This document shows positions 18,172 to 28,255 of a stretch of DNA of 64,000 nucleotides, one piece after another. The stretch is taken from the NCBI GenBank assembly GCA_050302175.1, contig JBNLAN010000002.1, forward strand, positions 45,253 through 109,252. Reading direction: 5' to 3'. The position numbers and the translations under genes were made by a program. The notes under the pieces are model-generated. The model had not been told where the DNA came from and made no database searches. It saw only the letters and a list, made by a program, of their open reading frames with translations. Each line of letters starts with the position of its first letter. Position 1 is the stretch's first letter. This DNA is from JBNLAN01 sp050302175 (GTDB lineage: Bacteria > Pseudomonadota > Zetaproteobacteria > Mariprofundales > Mariprofundaceae).

Positions 18172-18762
18172 TCAATCCCTTCGCAGTGTTTCGTATAATG
18201 TCAAAACCTGCCGACGCAATTCGTCCAGCGAACCATCATTGCGAAGCACGTAATCCGCCAACTGCAGGCGCTCCGCATCGTCGCACTGCCGCGCGACGAT
18301 ATTCTCGAACAATCCGCGACTCATATTTTCCCGGCTCCGGATTCGCTGCCAGCGGGTTTCAAGATCAGCCATCACGACAATGAGCTCATCAATCCGGTCT
18401 ATCCCCCCAGATTCGATCAGCACCGAAGCCTCGATCACGGCATAGCGTGTCGACTGTTGTGCCAACCATACGTTGGCGGTTTCCCAAATCAGGGGATGTA
18501 GCAGGTCATTCAATTGTTGCGTTCGTCCGGGATCGGAAAAACAGTGCGCCGCGAGCTTGCCACGATCAAGGGAACCGTCCGGCAGCAGAAAACCGGTGCC
18601 GAACTCTGCAATAATGCGTGCAATCCCTTCGGAACCCGGAGCAACAACTTCTGCTCCTGCCCGGTCCAGATCGAAGGCCGGAACCCCGAGCTCTGCAAAC
18701 ATACCGGCAACCGTGGATTTACCGCTGCCGATACCGCCAGTCAGGCCAACGGTGCGGATCAC
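18172..18762 (-). CDS. coaE: Dephospho-CoA kinase
   Basis: A 196-aa kinase with the P-loop GLTGGIGSGKSTVA directly after the start, then AFDLDRAGAEVVAPGSEG and the RQCDDAERLQLADYVLRNDGS C-terminal region of CoaE. It phosphorylates the ribose of dephospho-CoA, the last step of coenzyme A synthesis. I choose the GTG at 18762, which overlaps the pilD stop as GTGA and gives the normal length; an ATG 17 codons upstream would create an unusual extension. pilD-coaE coupling is common in proteobacteria. Confidence 0.94.
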   Translation of the reverse strand: MIRTVGLTGGIGSGKSTVAGMFAELGVPAFDLDRAGAEVVAPGSEGIARIIAEFGTGFLLPDGSLDRGKLAAHCFSDPGRTQQLNDLLHPLIWETANVWLAQQSTRYAVIEASVLIESGGIDRIDELIVVMADLETRWQRIRSRENMSRGLFENIVARQCDDAERLQLADYVLRNDGSLDELRRQVLTLYETLRRD

Positions 18763-19538
18763 GCCCCTCCCTGCATCAATCCGAAATACCACTGCATCAG
18801 ATCGCCCCCCCACAACATGGTAACGACACCGGCCAATGCCAGATAAGGACCGAACGGAATCTCGGCACGTATGCCCTTACGAGAAAGAAGCAGAAACACG
18901 CTGCCGATAATGGCGCCGGTCAACGACGAAAGCAGAATAATCAGCGGAAGCGCCTGCCAGCCCAGAAATGCCCCCAGCATGGCCAGCAATTTAAAGTCGC
19001 CATACCCCATACCTTCGCGACCGGTTAGCAGCAGAAACACCTTTGCCACACTCCAGAAAAAACCATAACCGGCAACTGCACCGATCAGGCTACTGACCGG
19101 ATCGCCGACCCAGAAATTAAGCAGCAAACCGATAACAATACCCGGCAGGGTCAATACATCGGGCAACAGGAATGTCTCAAGATCAATCAAGGTGAGAATC
19201 CATAACAGACTCACAAACACCAATGCCACAACAAGCCCTGGGCTCGGTCCGAAGTGCCAGGCAAGTGCGCCCCAGCTTATCCCCATTGCCAGTTCCAGAA
19301 TCGGATAACGAATCGAAATTGGCGCTCCGCAATGACGGCACTTACCGCGCAGAATCAGCCAGGAGAGAACGGGTATATTATCATACCATGCGATACTGGC
19401 ATTACATGCCGGGCAGCGACTGCGCGGAGTAACAACCGACAGGCCTTGGGGAATCCTGTGCACGCATACATTGGCAAAACTGCCTAACATAAGACCGAAC
19501 AGCGTCGCAGCCAGAATCAAAAACTCTATTTCACTCAC
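18759..19538 (-). CDS. pilD: Type IV prepilin peptidase/N-methyltransferase
   Basis: A 259-aa inner-membrane enzyme. The cytoplasmic cysteine motifs CPACNASIAWYDNIP and CRHCGAPISIRYP, and the aspartates LTLIDLE and GYGDFKLLAM (GxGD aspartyl protease motif), are intact; about eight hydrophobic segments. It cleaves prepilin leaders and methylates the new N-terminus. The ATG overlaps the pilR stop by four bases. Confidence 0.97.
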   Translation of the reverse strand: MSEIEFLILAATLFGLMLGSFANVCVHRIPQGLSVVTPRSRCPACNASIAWYDNIPVLSWLILRGKCRHCGAPISIRYPILELAMGISWGALAWHFGPSPGLVVALVFVSLLWILTLIDLETFLLPDVLTLPGIVIGLLLNFWVGDPVSSLIGAVAGYGFFWSVAKVFLLLTGREGMGYGDFKLLAMLGAFLGWQALPLIILLSSLTGAIIGSVFLLLSRKGIRAEIPFGPYLALAGVVTMLWGGDLMQWYFGLMQGGA

Positions 19539-20902
19539 TCGTCACCCTCTTTCATACCGAGCTTTTGCAAGCGGTAGCGTAGCGAGCGAAACGTTATTCC
19601 TAGACGTTTGGCAGCTTTGGTTACATTGCCACTCTCTCGTTGCAAAGCCTCAGAAATCAGCTTCTTTTCGCATTCGGACAACCAATGATCCAGGCTGACC
19701 CCTTGCTGCTCCAGGCTCTGCAGGGACACTTCCGAACTTTTCTGCTGCGAGGCGTACAATTCATCCAACAGTCGCACATCAAGTGTGCCATCTTCCGACA
19801 ACGCCACCAGCCGTTGCAACAGATTCTCCAGCTCCCTCACGTTCCCGGGCAGAGGCAATTCCGACAATCTTGCCATGCACTCCTCGGTGACCGTTACCTC
19901 TTCGGCCTCGGTATGCCGCGCAAGCAGCACACCAACCAGGTCAGGAATATCCTCGCGGCGCTGGCGAAGCGGCGGCATATAGACCGGCACCACATTCAGA
20001 CGATAAAACAGATCCTCGCGGAAGCGTCCCTGCCTGACCTCTTCATCGAGATCGCGATTGCTGGCAGCAATCACCCGCACATCAACCTGCCGTTCTTTCT
20101 CCTCGCCAACTCGACGAATGCGCATATCCTGCAATACACGCAGCAATTTAACCTGAATCGACAATGGCATCTCACCGATTTCATCCAAAAACAGAGTGCC
20201 GCCATGCGCCGACTCAATCAAACCGGGGCGGTCAGACTCGGCACCCGTAAATGCACCTTTACGATGGCCGAAAAGTTCGGACTCGAACAACTCGGAAGGA
20301 ATGGCCCCGCAGTGCACAGGCACAAAAGGCCCGCCAGCCCGATCCGATGCCTGGTGCACAAAACGGGCTGCAACCTCTTTGCCTGTCCCGGACTCACCCG
20401 AAATCAGAATCGTGAAATCCCGGCGTGCCGCGCGCAGCAAGCGCTCGCGCAATCGCTGCATCACAGTGGAACTCCCGGTTAACAGCCCTGCAGGCGCAAT
20501 TGTTTCGGATAGCTCAGGGGAAGCAGCATGCTCACCACTTGCATGTGCGAGTGCACGCTCAATTGCCATTCCGAGCTCTTCGCCTGAAACCGGTTTGGTC
20601 AGATAATCGAAAGCGCCATTTCGCATTGCTTCCACTGCCGTTTCAGCGCTGGCGTAAGCAGTTAGCAGAATCACACTGGCATTCGGCTGCATTTCACCGC
20701 TGATTTTCACCACCTCAAGCCCGGCATCCGAACCATCCATGCGCAGATCAGTGAGCACCACATCAAACGTATTATCCCTCAGCGCTTCTCTGGCATCAGC
20801 AAGCCCCGGACACGCGACGACATTATGCCCGCGAGATTCCAGGCCCATTACCAGAACGCGCCGTGCATTCGCCTCATCTTCAACAAGAAGAATATCTGCC
20901 AT
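19535..20902 (-). CDS. pilR: Sigma-54-dependent response regulator PilR
   Basis: A 455-aa NtrC-type activator: receiver domain (VVLTDLRMDG phospho-site region, K in YLTKPV), AAA+ domain with Walker A GESGTGKEVAA, the sigma-54-contact motif GAFTGA and Walker B GGTLFLDEIGEMP, and a C-terminal Fis-type helix-turn-helix (VTKAAKRLGITFRSLRYRLQKLG). With the neighbouring sensor it probably activates sigma-54 promoters of pilin genes. Lies 13 bases after pilS. Confidence 0.94.
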   Translation of the reverse strand: MADILLVEDEANARRVLVMGLESRGHNVVACPGLADAREALRDNTFDVVLTDLRMDGSDAGLEVVKISGEMQPNASVILLTAYASAETAVEAMRNGAFDYLTKPVSGEELGMAIERALAHASGEHAASPELSETIAPAGLLTGSSTVMQRLRERLLRAARRDFTILISGESGTGKEVAARFVHQASDRAGGPFVPVHCGAIPSELFESELFGHRKGAFTGAESDRPGLIESAHGGTLFLDEIGEMPLSIQVKLLRVLQDMRIRRVGEEKERQVDVRVIAASNRDLDEEVRQGRFREDLFYRLNVVPVYMPPLRQRREDIPDLVGVLLARHTEAEEVTVTEECMARLSELPLPGNVRELENLLQRLVALSEDGTLDVRLLDELYASQQKSSEVSLQSLEQQGVSLDHWLSECEKKLISEALQRESGNVTKAAKRLGITFRSLRYRLQKLGMKEGDE

Positions 20903-20915
20903 CCCTGCTCCCTAC

Positions 20916-22463
20916 CTAGCTGTTGCCATTCACACTGCCGGTAATGACAAACCGGCAGCCTTCTGCATCACTATGCACTTCGATCTCCCACCCATTACTT
21001 TGGCAAACTTGCCGTACAGTCGCCAGCCCCAGCCCGGTACCGCCTTGTTTGCTCGTCACAAAAGGTTCAAACAGATGGGCGCGAATCTCCTCGGGAATGC
21101 CACCGCCCTGATCACTTACTTCCAGCACCCAACATTCATTTGTGCCCCCGGCTTTCTTGTAGTTTAGCGAAACACGAATACTCCCAGATTCAGGGCTTGC
21201 ATCAATGGCATTATAGAGAAGGTTGTTTAATACGAGCCGGAAATGATCCGGATCGATATAAAGTTTTTTTACATCACAGTGCACCGCCATCGCGTGCTCG
21301 GAGTGCATATCAACCTGCTGCAGGCTCGCCTCAATCAGCCCGACCATATTGGTTTCACGTGGCTTGGGAAGCATTGGCTTCGAATATTGCAGCATTTCAC
21401 TGACCAGGCGATTGAGGCGGCTAATCTCTTCCAACACAATTGATTTGATCCCTTCATCTTTTTTTTGGGGGGCTAACAACTCAACTGCCTGCGCAATCGT
21501 ATGCATGGGGTTGCGCACCTCATGCGCAAGCATGGACGCCATCCGCCCTAAAGCCGCAAACTGATTCTGCTCTGCCAGCTTCTGTTCCAGGCTTCGCACA
21601 TCACTGATATCAACCAGTGTCATTAACCAGGTTGAATCATCATCTTGCGACAAACGCAACACGGTGAGCAGGCAGGTCTGCTGTGGCTGCCGCCATTCGC
21701 AATAAAAAAGATCGCTGGTCGGATGCTTAAAAAATGACTTCAGCTCACCCGGAAGGAGCATGGCTTCGGAAAGTCTTCTACCGGTCAGGCTATTCCCGCC
21801 TCCGATAAGCTGGCGCGCTGCAGCATTGGCATCCTGGATCCGCAATTCCGGCCCCAGAATGACTATCCCCTCCTGCATGGCAGAAATGACCTGCCCATGA
21901 AGTTCCTGAAGCTGTTTGTGCTTGAAGACAGCTTGTTTTCGCTCATCCTGCAAGCCGGCATGTCGACGAACAATCGCCGCCATCACCCCACCCAACAGCA
22001 AAAACGCAGATGTCTGCATCAACACCGAAAGAGTCCATGACGTAGTGATCTCCACCCCTGCGTACCAGGCATAGAGATTCACCGAGATGAGATAACTTGC
22101 CGCAATCAGCGTCGTCATTCCCAATACGAACAAAACCGGACCTTGGGTACCGGCTGCAACAATCACCAATGCAAACAAAAAGGCGAAGGGACTGGTATGA
22201 CCACTGGTTGCAAAAACAACTGCCGAAATCAGAACCGAATCGCTGACAAATTGTAATGCAACGAGGTATCTCGATGAGGAAAACCGCAGCAGTAACCACT
22301 GTACGACAGAAAGAAAAATAAATGCGACGGCAACAACAAATAAAATGCGCCGCTGAAGCTCTTCCAGAGGCTGAAAATAAAAAAAACCGGTAACCAGTAA
22401 TACTGGTCCGGCAACAAACAGACGGCTATAGAGCAGACGAGACAACTGAAAGTTAGTTTTCAT
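20916..22463 (-). CDS. pilS: Sensor histidine kinase PilS
   Basis: A 515-aa membrane kinase. The N-terminal 180 residues hold about six membrane helices, as in PilS. A PAS-like segment follows (VISAMQEGIVILGPELRIQDANAAA), then the H-box MLAHEVRNPMHTI (His near 313), N-box NNLLYNAIDASP, and G-boxes DQGGGIPEE and GGTGLGLA. It is the cognate sensor for PilR directly downstream. Confidence 0.93.
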   Translation of the reverse strand: MKTNFQLSRLLYSRLFVAGPVLLVTGFFYFQPLEELQRRILFVVAVAFIFLSVVQWLLLRFSSSRYLVALQFVSDSVLISAVVFATSGHTSPFAFLFALVIVAAGTQGPVLFVLGMTTLIAASYLISVNLYAWYAGVEITTSWTLSVLMQTSAFLLLGGVMAAIVRRHAGLQDERKQAVFKHKQLQELHGQVISAMQEGIVILGPELRIQDANAAARQLIGGGNSLTGRRLSEAMLLPGELKSFFKHPTSDLFYCEWRQPQQTCLLTVLRLSQDDDSTWLMTLVDISDVRSLEQKLAEQNQFAALGRMASMLAHEVRNPMHTIAQAVELLAPQKKDEGIKSIVLEEISRLNRLVSEMLQYSKPMLPKPRETNMVGLIEASLQQVDMHSEHAMAVHCDVKKLYIDPDHFRLVLNNLLYNAIDASPESGSIRVSLNYKKAGGTNECWVLEVSDQGGGIPEEIRAHLFEPFVTSKQGGTGLGLATVRQVCQSNGWEIEVHSDAEGCRFVITGSVNGNS

Positions 22464-22538
22464 TTCCCTGTCCTACGCACATAAAACTATTTGGCAGGAA
22501 AATGTCCGGGTTTAGGTTCACCTACAAGGCAGACACGA

Positions 22539-23735
22539 TTACCCAACTGCAGAAGCCATCTGGAAGATCGGCAAATACATCGAGATTACCAGGCCACCAA
22601 TCACCACACCCAAGAATGCCATAATGAAGGGCTCCATCAATGCCGTCATACCGTCAACGGCGGTGTCCACCTCCTCTTCATAAAAATCGGCAATCTTTCC
22701 CAGCATCGCCTCAAGACTACCGGTCTGCTCGCCAATCGAGATCATCTGCGTGACCATCAGTGGAAATATTTTACTCTGCTCAAGCGGATCGGTCAGCGTC
22801 TGCCCCTGTGAGATCGAATCTTTCGAGCGCAGGATCACCTCTTCAATGATCACATTACCGGCCGTTTCGGCCACGGTATCCAGCGTTTCCAGAATCGGCA
22901 CACCGGCGGCAATCAGGGTCGAGAAAGTTCGACAAAAGCGAGCGACCGCTGCTTTGCGCAACACATCGCCCAACACCGGTAAATTCAATAGCAATTTATC
23001 CAGTTGATAACGGCCTTGTGGCGTTTGATAAATTTGCTTGATTGCTAACACGAGCGCTACCGGGGCCCCAACCACCACATACCAGTATTCAACAAAAATA
23101 TCCGATATTTTCATCGTAATTTTTGTCGGCCCAGGCAGATCTGCACCGAAAGAGGAGAACATCTCGGCAAACACCGGGATCACGAAAATAAGCAGAATAG
23201 CTGTAACAATAAAAGCAACTGCAACAATTGCGATCGGGTAAACCATCGCTGACTTAATCTTCCCTTTCAGTGCCAGCGCTTTTTCCTTATAGGTACACAG
23301 GCGCAGCAAAATAGCATCAAGAATACCGCCCTGCTCACCCGCTTCAACCAATGAACACGTCAGGCGATCAAACTGCTTTGGAAACTTGCGAAAAGTTTCA
23401 CCCAAGGGCTGCCCGCCTTCTAGCGTCTCTCGAATGTCCTTCAATAACTTGCCCATCGCAGGTTTATCCGTACCGCGCTCGGCAAGCTCGAAGCACTGCA
23501 CAAGCGGCACCCCGGCATTAATCATGGTTGAGAGCTGCCTGAAAAACACACTGATATCCTTCTCTTCAACCTTCGCAGGGAAAAGAACAATCTCTGTCGG
23601 TTTCTTTCTGACCGAGATATCAATAAAGCCCTGCCGGCGCAAAGCAGCATTAGCCGTGTCTTTGTTCGCAGCCTCCATCTCACCGCTGCGCTCTTGTCCC
23701 TGACGTGTTTTAGCCTTCCAGTTATATATTGCCAT
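22539..23735 (-). CDS. pilC: Type IV pilus inner-membrane platform protein PilC
   Basis: About 398 aa, beginning MAIYNWKAKTRQGQ, with two T2SSF repeats (FFRQLSTMINAGVPLVQCF and FCRTFSTLIAAGVPILETL) and three membrane helices. It anchors the assembly motor in the inner membrane. The ATG at 23735 overlaps the pilB stop (TAATG), which decides the start against a longer frame. Confidence 0.96.
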   Translation of the reverse strand: MAIYNWKAKTRQGQERSGEMEAANKDTANAALRRQGFIDISVRKKPTEIVLFPAKVEEKDISVFFRQLSTMINAGVPLVQCFELAERGTDKPAMGKLLKDIRETLEGGQPLGETFRKFPKQFDRLTCSLVEAGEQGGILDAILLRLCTYKEKALALKGKIKSAMVYPIAIVAVAFIVTAILLIFVIPVFAEMFSSFGADLPGPTKITMKISDIFVEYWYVVVGAPVALVLAIKQIYQTPQGRYQLDKLLLNLPVLGDVLRKAAVARFCRTFSTLIAAGVPILETLDTVAETAGNVIIEEVILRSKDSISQGQTLTDPLEQSKIFPLMVTQMISIGEQTGSLEAMLGKIADFYEEEVDTAVDGMTALMEPFIMAFLGVVIGGLVISMYLPIFQMASAVG

Positions 23736-25429
23736 TAGTCTGCCACCGTTACCCGCAAGCACTCTTCAAGCGAAAGCACCCCTTGTTTTACCTTGTTTAA
23801 CGCTGCCATACGTAAAGTTTTCACACCTTTTGAAACCGCAATGGCATTGATCTCATCGGAGTTCTTACCCGCATAAACCGCATCCCGAATTTCATCGTAG
23901 ACCGGCATCACCTGATAAATACCGACACGTCCCTTGTAACCGGTACCATTACAGACACCGCAGCCCTTACCGTGCTTGGGTGCATAGGAGGGCGCCTCTT
24001 CAGGAGGTACGCCGGCATCGATCAGCGCCTGGGCCGGAATTTCAATGGGCTCGGCGCACTCGCTGCAGATTCGCCTGCCAAGACGCTGGGCGGTCACCAG
24101 ATTAACGGCTGAGCCCACCAGAAAGCTCTCGATACCCATGTTGATCAGACGCGTCATGGTCGATGGCGCATCGTTGGTATGCAGGGTCGCCAACACCAGG
24201 TGCCCGGTCAGCGCTGCTTTAATACCAATCGCCGCTGTATCGTAGTCACGAATCTCACCAATCAGAATAATGTCAGGATCCTGACGCAGGAAAGAGCGGA
24301 GTGCGGCCGGGAAGTCCAGGCCAACTGCCGGATTCACATTCACCTGGTTGATGCCCATGAAGTTGAACTCCACTGGGTCTTCCGCTGTACACAGGTTCAC
24401 GCCCGGCTGATTCACCTCCGCCACCGCGGAGTAAAGACTCACTGTCTTACCGGAGCCGGTCGGCCCGGTCACCAGCACCATGCCATAGGGCAGATGCACG
24501 GCATGTTTGAAGTTTTTCAGCTCTTCCTCTTCATAGCCAAGCTTACTCATATCGAGCTGCAGGTTGGAAGGATCCAGCAGACGCATCACCACTTTTTCGC
24601 CGAACAGGGTAGGCAGTACCGAAACACGGAAATCCACTGTCTTTGCCTTCGACAACCGTAGTTTGATACGTCCGTCTTGCGGCACACGGCGTTCGGAAAT
24701 ATCCAGTCGTGCCTGAATCTTGATACGAGATACAATCGGATCACGCATCTTCATGGGCGGGCGCATGATCTCCTGTAACACGCCATCGATACGATAACGA
24801 ACGCGCATCACCTTTTCATACGGCTCGATATGAATATCCGAGGCTCCGCGCTTGATCGCATCCAGCAGAATCAGGTTCACCAGCTTGACGACAGGTGCCG
24901 CTTCGGTCTCCGTAGCCAATGAAGATTCGTCAACATTATCCATTTCGGTATCGACGACATCCAGCGAATCAGCACCGAGATCAGCCATCACCTCATCAAG
25001 ATCAGCAGCCTCACCAGTCACCTCATCCAGTTTCGTCAGAAGCTGGCTCTCAAGCACGATCACCACATCGACCTGACAGCCACTGATAAAGGCAACTTCG
25101 TCAAGTGCGTTAATATCATACGGATCTGCCACTGCCAGCGTCAGGAGGTTCCCCTTACGCCGAACAGGAAGCACCATATTTTTCCGCATGATATCGTTTG
25201 AAATTTTTGCCAGATCCGGCTCATATTCGACCTTACTCAGGTCAATGAGCGGCCGTCCAAATGCCTCAGATATAAACTTGGCGAGTGTTTTCTCTTCGAA
25301 AATATTAAGTTTGACCAGTGCCGAGGTCATGGTCACGCCATTAAGCTTGACCTCCTTGGTAACCTGATCAAGTTGCTCGCGCGTCAGCTTATTGTGGCGA
25401 ACAAGAATGTCTCCAAGCCTTGTCGGCAT
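23735..25429 (-). CDS. pilB: Type IV pilus assembly ATPase PilB
   Basis: A 564-aa GspE-type ATPase. N-terminal MshEN domain, Walker A GPTGSGKTVSLYSA, Asp box DPDIILIGEIRDYDTA, His box LVLATLHTNDAPSTMTRL and a tetracysteine zinc site (CSEC ... CGVC). It drives pilus extension. Its start overlaps the aroE stop by one base. Confidence 0.97.
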   Translation of the reverse strand: MPTRLGDILVRHNKLTREQLDQVTKEVKLNGVTMTSALVKLNIFEEKTLAKFISEAFGRPLIDLSKVEYEPDLAKISNDIMRKNMVLPVRRKGNLLTLAVADPYDINALDEVAFISGCQVDVVIVLESQLLTKLDEVTGEAADLDEVMADLGADSLDVVDTEMDNVDESSLATETEAAPVVKLVNLILLDAIKRGASDIHIEPYEKVMRVRYRIDGVLQEIMRPPMKMRDPIVSRIKIQARLDISERRVPQDGRIKLRLSKAKTVDFRVSVLPTLFGEKVVMRLLDPSNLQLDMSKLGYEEEELKNFKHAVHLPYGMVLVTGPTGSGKTVSLYSAVAEVNQPGVNLCTAEDPVEFNFMGINQVNVNPAVGLDFPAALRSFLRQDPDIILIGEIRDYDTAAIGIKAALTGHLVLATLHTNDAPSTMTRLINMGIESFLVGSAVNLVTAQRLGRRICSECAEPIEIPAQALIDAGVPPEEAPSYAPKHGKGCGVCNGTGYKGRVGIYQVMPVYDEIRDAVYAGKNSDEINAIAVSKGVKTLRMAALNKVKQGVLSLEECLRVTVAD

Positions 25430-26352
25430 TAACTAACCTCCCATCCAGGTAGATAAGCCGGTTTCCGGCCCAGCTTCACCTCAAGCCATCGTAACGCGTC
25501 CAGGCGATCCGGCAACTTATGATGCCAAAAACGGAACGACTCCGCACCCTGCGCAACCAGCATCGGCAAGCCATCCATTGTCGCCCTTCCGGCCTTTCCG
25601 GCCTCCGCCAGAAAAGGCGTTTCGCCATCAGGCGAGTAAACCACATCAACCGCCACACCTGCTCCCGACAACGTGAATGGATAATCTACACAGTTGCCGG
25701 AATCAATACCAACACTTGTCGTATTCACCAACAGCGGCGCACTCTCCGATGCCTCACGCACCGCAACATCTTCCCATGCGACACTATCGCAAACAACCCC
25801 CGGATACTGCTGATGCACATGATTTAATAACCATTGAAGCCTCTCCCTGCCGCGATTGCAAACCAGTAACTTCCCAACACCCATCTGCTGCAGTGCATGA
25901 ACGACCGCCCGGCTTGTCCCGCCCGCACCCAGCACAAGCACCGTCTGGCCTGTGATATCGCAATTCATTCCCTGCAAAACAGCGGCAAACCCAAGCCAGT
26001 CGGTATTGCATGCCTGCCAGCTCTCCTTGGAACGCCGCACCGTATTCACCGCACCAATCTGTAATGCGGCATCATCGGCACTCACAAAACTGAGCGCCGT
26101 CTCCTTGTGAGGCACTGTTATATTGAAACCCTCGATACCCAGCGCATGCAGTCCGCTTATTGCCTCCGGCAATTGCTCGGGCAAAACATGAAAGGGGAGA
26201 TAGGCGATATCAATATCTGCCAGCTCGGCAAATCGTGCCTGAAACAGAGGCGACAGCGAGTGCTCGACTGGGTCGCCTATAATACCGTAGGTGATTGTTT
26301 TACCGCTAATTTCCACGTCTGCCACAGTAGAATCCCGGAAGAGAACTGTCAA
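25429..26352 (-). CDS. aroE: Shikimate dehydrogenase
   Basis: A 307-aa protein with the shikimate site YGIIGDPVEHSLSPLFQ, the catalytic Lys/Asp in FNITVPHKETA and CNTDWLGF, and the NADP loop VLGAGGTSRAVVHAL. It reduces 3-dehydroshikimate in aromatic amino acid synthesis. Slightly longer than usual because of about 15 extra N-terminal residues; the GTG at codon 10 is an alternative start. Coupled to pilB by a one-base overlap. Confidence 0.94.
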   Translation of the reverse strand: MTVLFRDSTVADVEISGKTITYGIIGDPVEHSLSPLFQARFAELADIDIAYLPFHVLPEQLPEAISGLHALGIEGFNITVPHKETALSFVSADDAALQIGAVNTVRRSKESWQACNTDWLGFAAVLQGMNCDITGQTVLVLGAGGTSRAVVHALQQMGVGKLLVCNRGRERLQWLLNHVHQQYPGVVCDSVAWEDVAVREASESAPLLVNTTSVGIDSGNCVDYPFTLSGAGVAVDVVYSPDGETPFLAEAGKAGRATMDGLPMLVAQGAESFRFWHHKLPDRLDALRWLEVKLGRKPAYLPGWEVS

Positions 26353-26425
26353 AGCCTGCTACGCTTTCAGGCCATACGCCTCTAGCTGCAATCGCCTGGA
26401 TTGGTAAAACCCATGGCTTCGGCGC

Positions 26426-28252
26426 TTATTCAACCGTAACTGATTTCGCAAGGTTACGCGGCTGATCAACATCCGTGCCTTTGAGCAGCGCAACGTAGTA
26501 AGCCAGTAACTGTAGCGGAACACTGTAGACAATCGGAGCCGTGCCGGGATAAATATCGGAGAGCGTCAGATTCTGATAATGATCCAGGCCAATATGTACT
26601 TTGTGATCACTGAAGAGGAAGAGCTGGCCACCACGGGCACGCACCTCCTGAAGATTGGACAACACCTTTTCAAGCAGGGGATCATCGGGAAGTGCGCAAA
26701 CCACCGGAATGGTCTCATCCACCAGTGCCAGCGGGCCATGCTTCAGCTCTCCGGCCGGATAGGCCTCGGCATGGATGTAACTAATCTCCTTGAGCTTCAA
26801 CGCGCCTTCCATCGCCACCGGGTAGAAGGCACCGCGACCGAGAAACAGAGCGTTGTGCTTATCGGCAAAACCTTCTGCCATCTCTTTGATCGAGTCAGTC
26901 AATTGCAGCACCACCTCAACCTGCCTTGGCAAGGCGTGCAGCTCATTGACCATCACCTCTTCCTGCTGGCGTGTCAGCCCCTTACGGCGGGCCAGCGCCA
27001 CGGTCAGCAGGCGCAAGGCTACCAACTGGGTGGTAAACGCCTTGGTAGAGGCCACGCCGATCTCGGTACCAGCACGCGTCATAAAAGAGACATTGGACTC
27101 GCGCACCAGTGAACTTTCGGGGACATTACAAACCGTCAAACTACCAATATATCCCTGTGCACGACTTCCCTTAAGTGCTGCCAGTGTATCGGCTGTCTCA
27201 CCCGACTGGGAGATGGTGATCAATAGCGAGCCTTCCGGCACCACCACTTTTCTGTATCTGTATTCGCTGGCCACCTCGACACTGCACGGAACGCCGATCT
27301 CCTCCAGCCAGTAACGGGCGACAAGCCCTGCATGATAACTGGTGCCGCAAGCAACGATCTGCACATGCTTAGTTCTGTCCAGTAGTGCCTTGGTCTCGTG
27401 GCCAAAGCTATCTTCCAGCAGGCGGCCCCGATGAATACGACCCTCCAATGTTTCTGAAATCACGCCCGGCTGCTCAAAAATCTCCTTGAGCATGTAGTGG
27501 GCATAGGGTCCCTTATCGACACTGTCACTGGAAAGCGCCGACTCTTTGACTTCACGCACAACCTCTGCACCGTTTGAATCAAACACAGTAACACCATCGC
27601 GGCGCACTTCGGCAACATCGCCCTCTTCAAGAAAGATGAATTTTTTGGTGACCTGCAAAAGTGCCGCCACATCGGAGGCAATGAAATTCTCACCCTCCCC
27701 CAGCCCGATCACCAAGGGGCTGCCCTCACGTGTTACAACGATACGCTCAGCATCTTCCGGGCTTGCCGCTGCCAGTGCATACGCACCATCAAGCTCTTTT
27801 GCTGTTTCAACCACCGCCTCGAACAGCGACTTGCCCGACTCCAGCTTATTTGCCATCAGGTGAGCAATCACTTCGGTATCGGTTTCGGAGGTGAATTCAT
27901 ATCCCAAAGCCAGTAGTTTCTCTCGTAGCTCGGCATGGTTTTCGATGATGCCGTTGTGAACGATCGCGACACGAACGCCACTCATGTGCGGATGCGCATT
28001 GCGTTCAGCCGGCACACCGTGGGTCGCCCAGCGGGTATGGGCAATACCCAAACCACCGGTAATATCAGAGCCCTCTACCAGCGCTTTAAGTGCCGCCACC
28101 TTGCCCAGCGACCGGAATCGTTTAAGTTCACCATCCGCATCGCGCACAGCCACACCAGCCGAGTCATAGCCGCGATACTCCAGACGCTGCAGCCCCTCCA
28201 TCAGAATAGGCAGGACATCTCTATCTGCAATCGCTCCGACAATACCGCACAT
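26426..28252 (-). CDS. glmS: Glutamine-fructose-6-phosphate aminotransferase
   Basis: A 608-aa enzyme with Cys2 nucleophile (MCGIVGAIADRD), the glutaminase signature RLEYRGYDSAG, two SIS domains (ACGTSYHAGLVARYW; LGRGAFYPVAMEGALKLKEISYIHAEAYPAGELKHG) and the family ending LAKSVTVE. It makes glucosamine-6-phosphate for peptidoglycan and lipopolysaccharide. Follows glmU by three bases. Confidence 0.98.
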   Translation of the reverse strand: MCGIVGAIADRDVLPILMEGLQRLEYRGYDSAGVAVRDADGELKRFRSLGKVAALKALVEGSDITGGLGIAHTRWATHGVPAERNAHPHMSGVRVAIVHNGIIENHAELREKLLALGYEFTSETDTEVIAHLMANKLESGKSLFEAVVETAKELDGAYALAAASPEDAERIVVTREGSPLVIGLGEGENFIASDVAALLQVTKKFIFLEEGDVAEVRRDGVTVFDSNGAEVVREVKESALSSDSVDKGPYAHYMLKEIFEQPGVISETLEGRIHRGRLLEDSFGHETKALLDRTKHVQIVACGTSYHAGLVARYWLEEIGVPCSVEVASEYRYRKVVVPEGSLLITISQSGETADTLAALKGSRAQGYIGSLTVCNVPESSLVRESNVSFMTRAGTEIGVASTKAFTTQLVALRLLTVALARRKGLTRQQEEVMVNELHALPRQVEVVLQLTDSIKEMAEGFADKHNALFLGRGAFYPVAMEGALKLKEISYIHAEAYPAGELKHGPLALVDETIPVVCALPDDPLLEKVLSNLQEVRARGGQLFLFSDHKVHIGLDHYQNLTLSDIYPGTAPIVYSVPLQLLAYYVALLKGTDVDQPRNLAKSVTVE

Positions 28253-28255
28253 CGA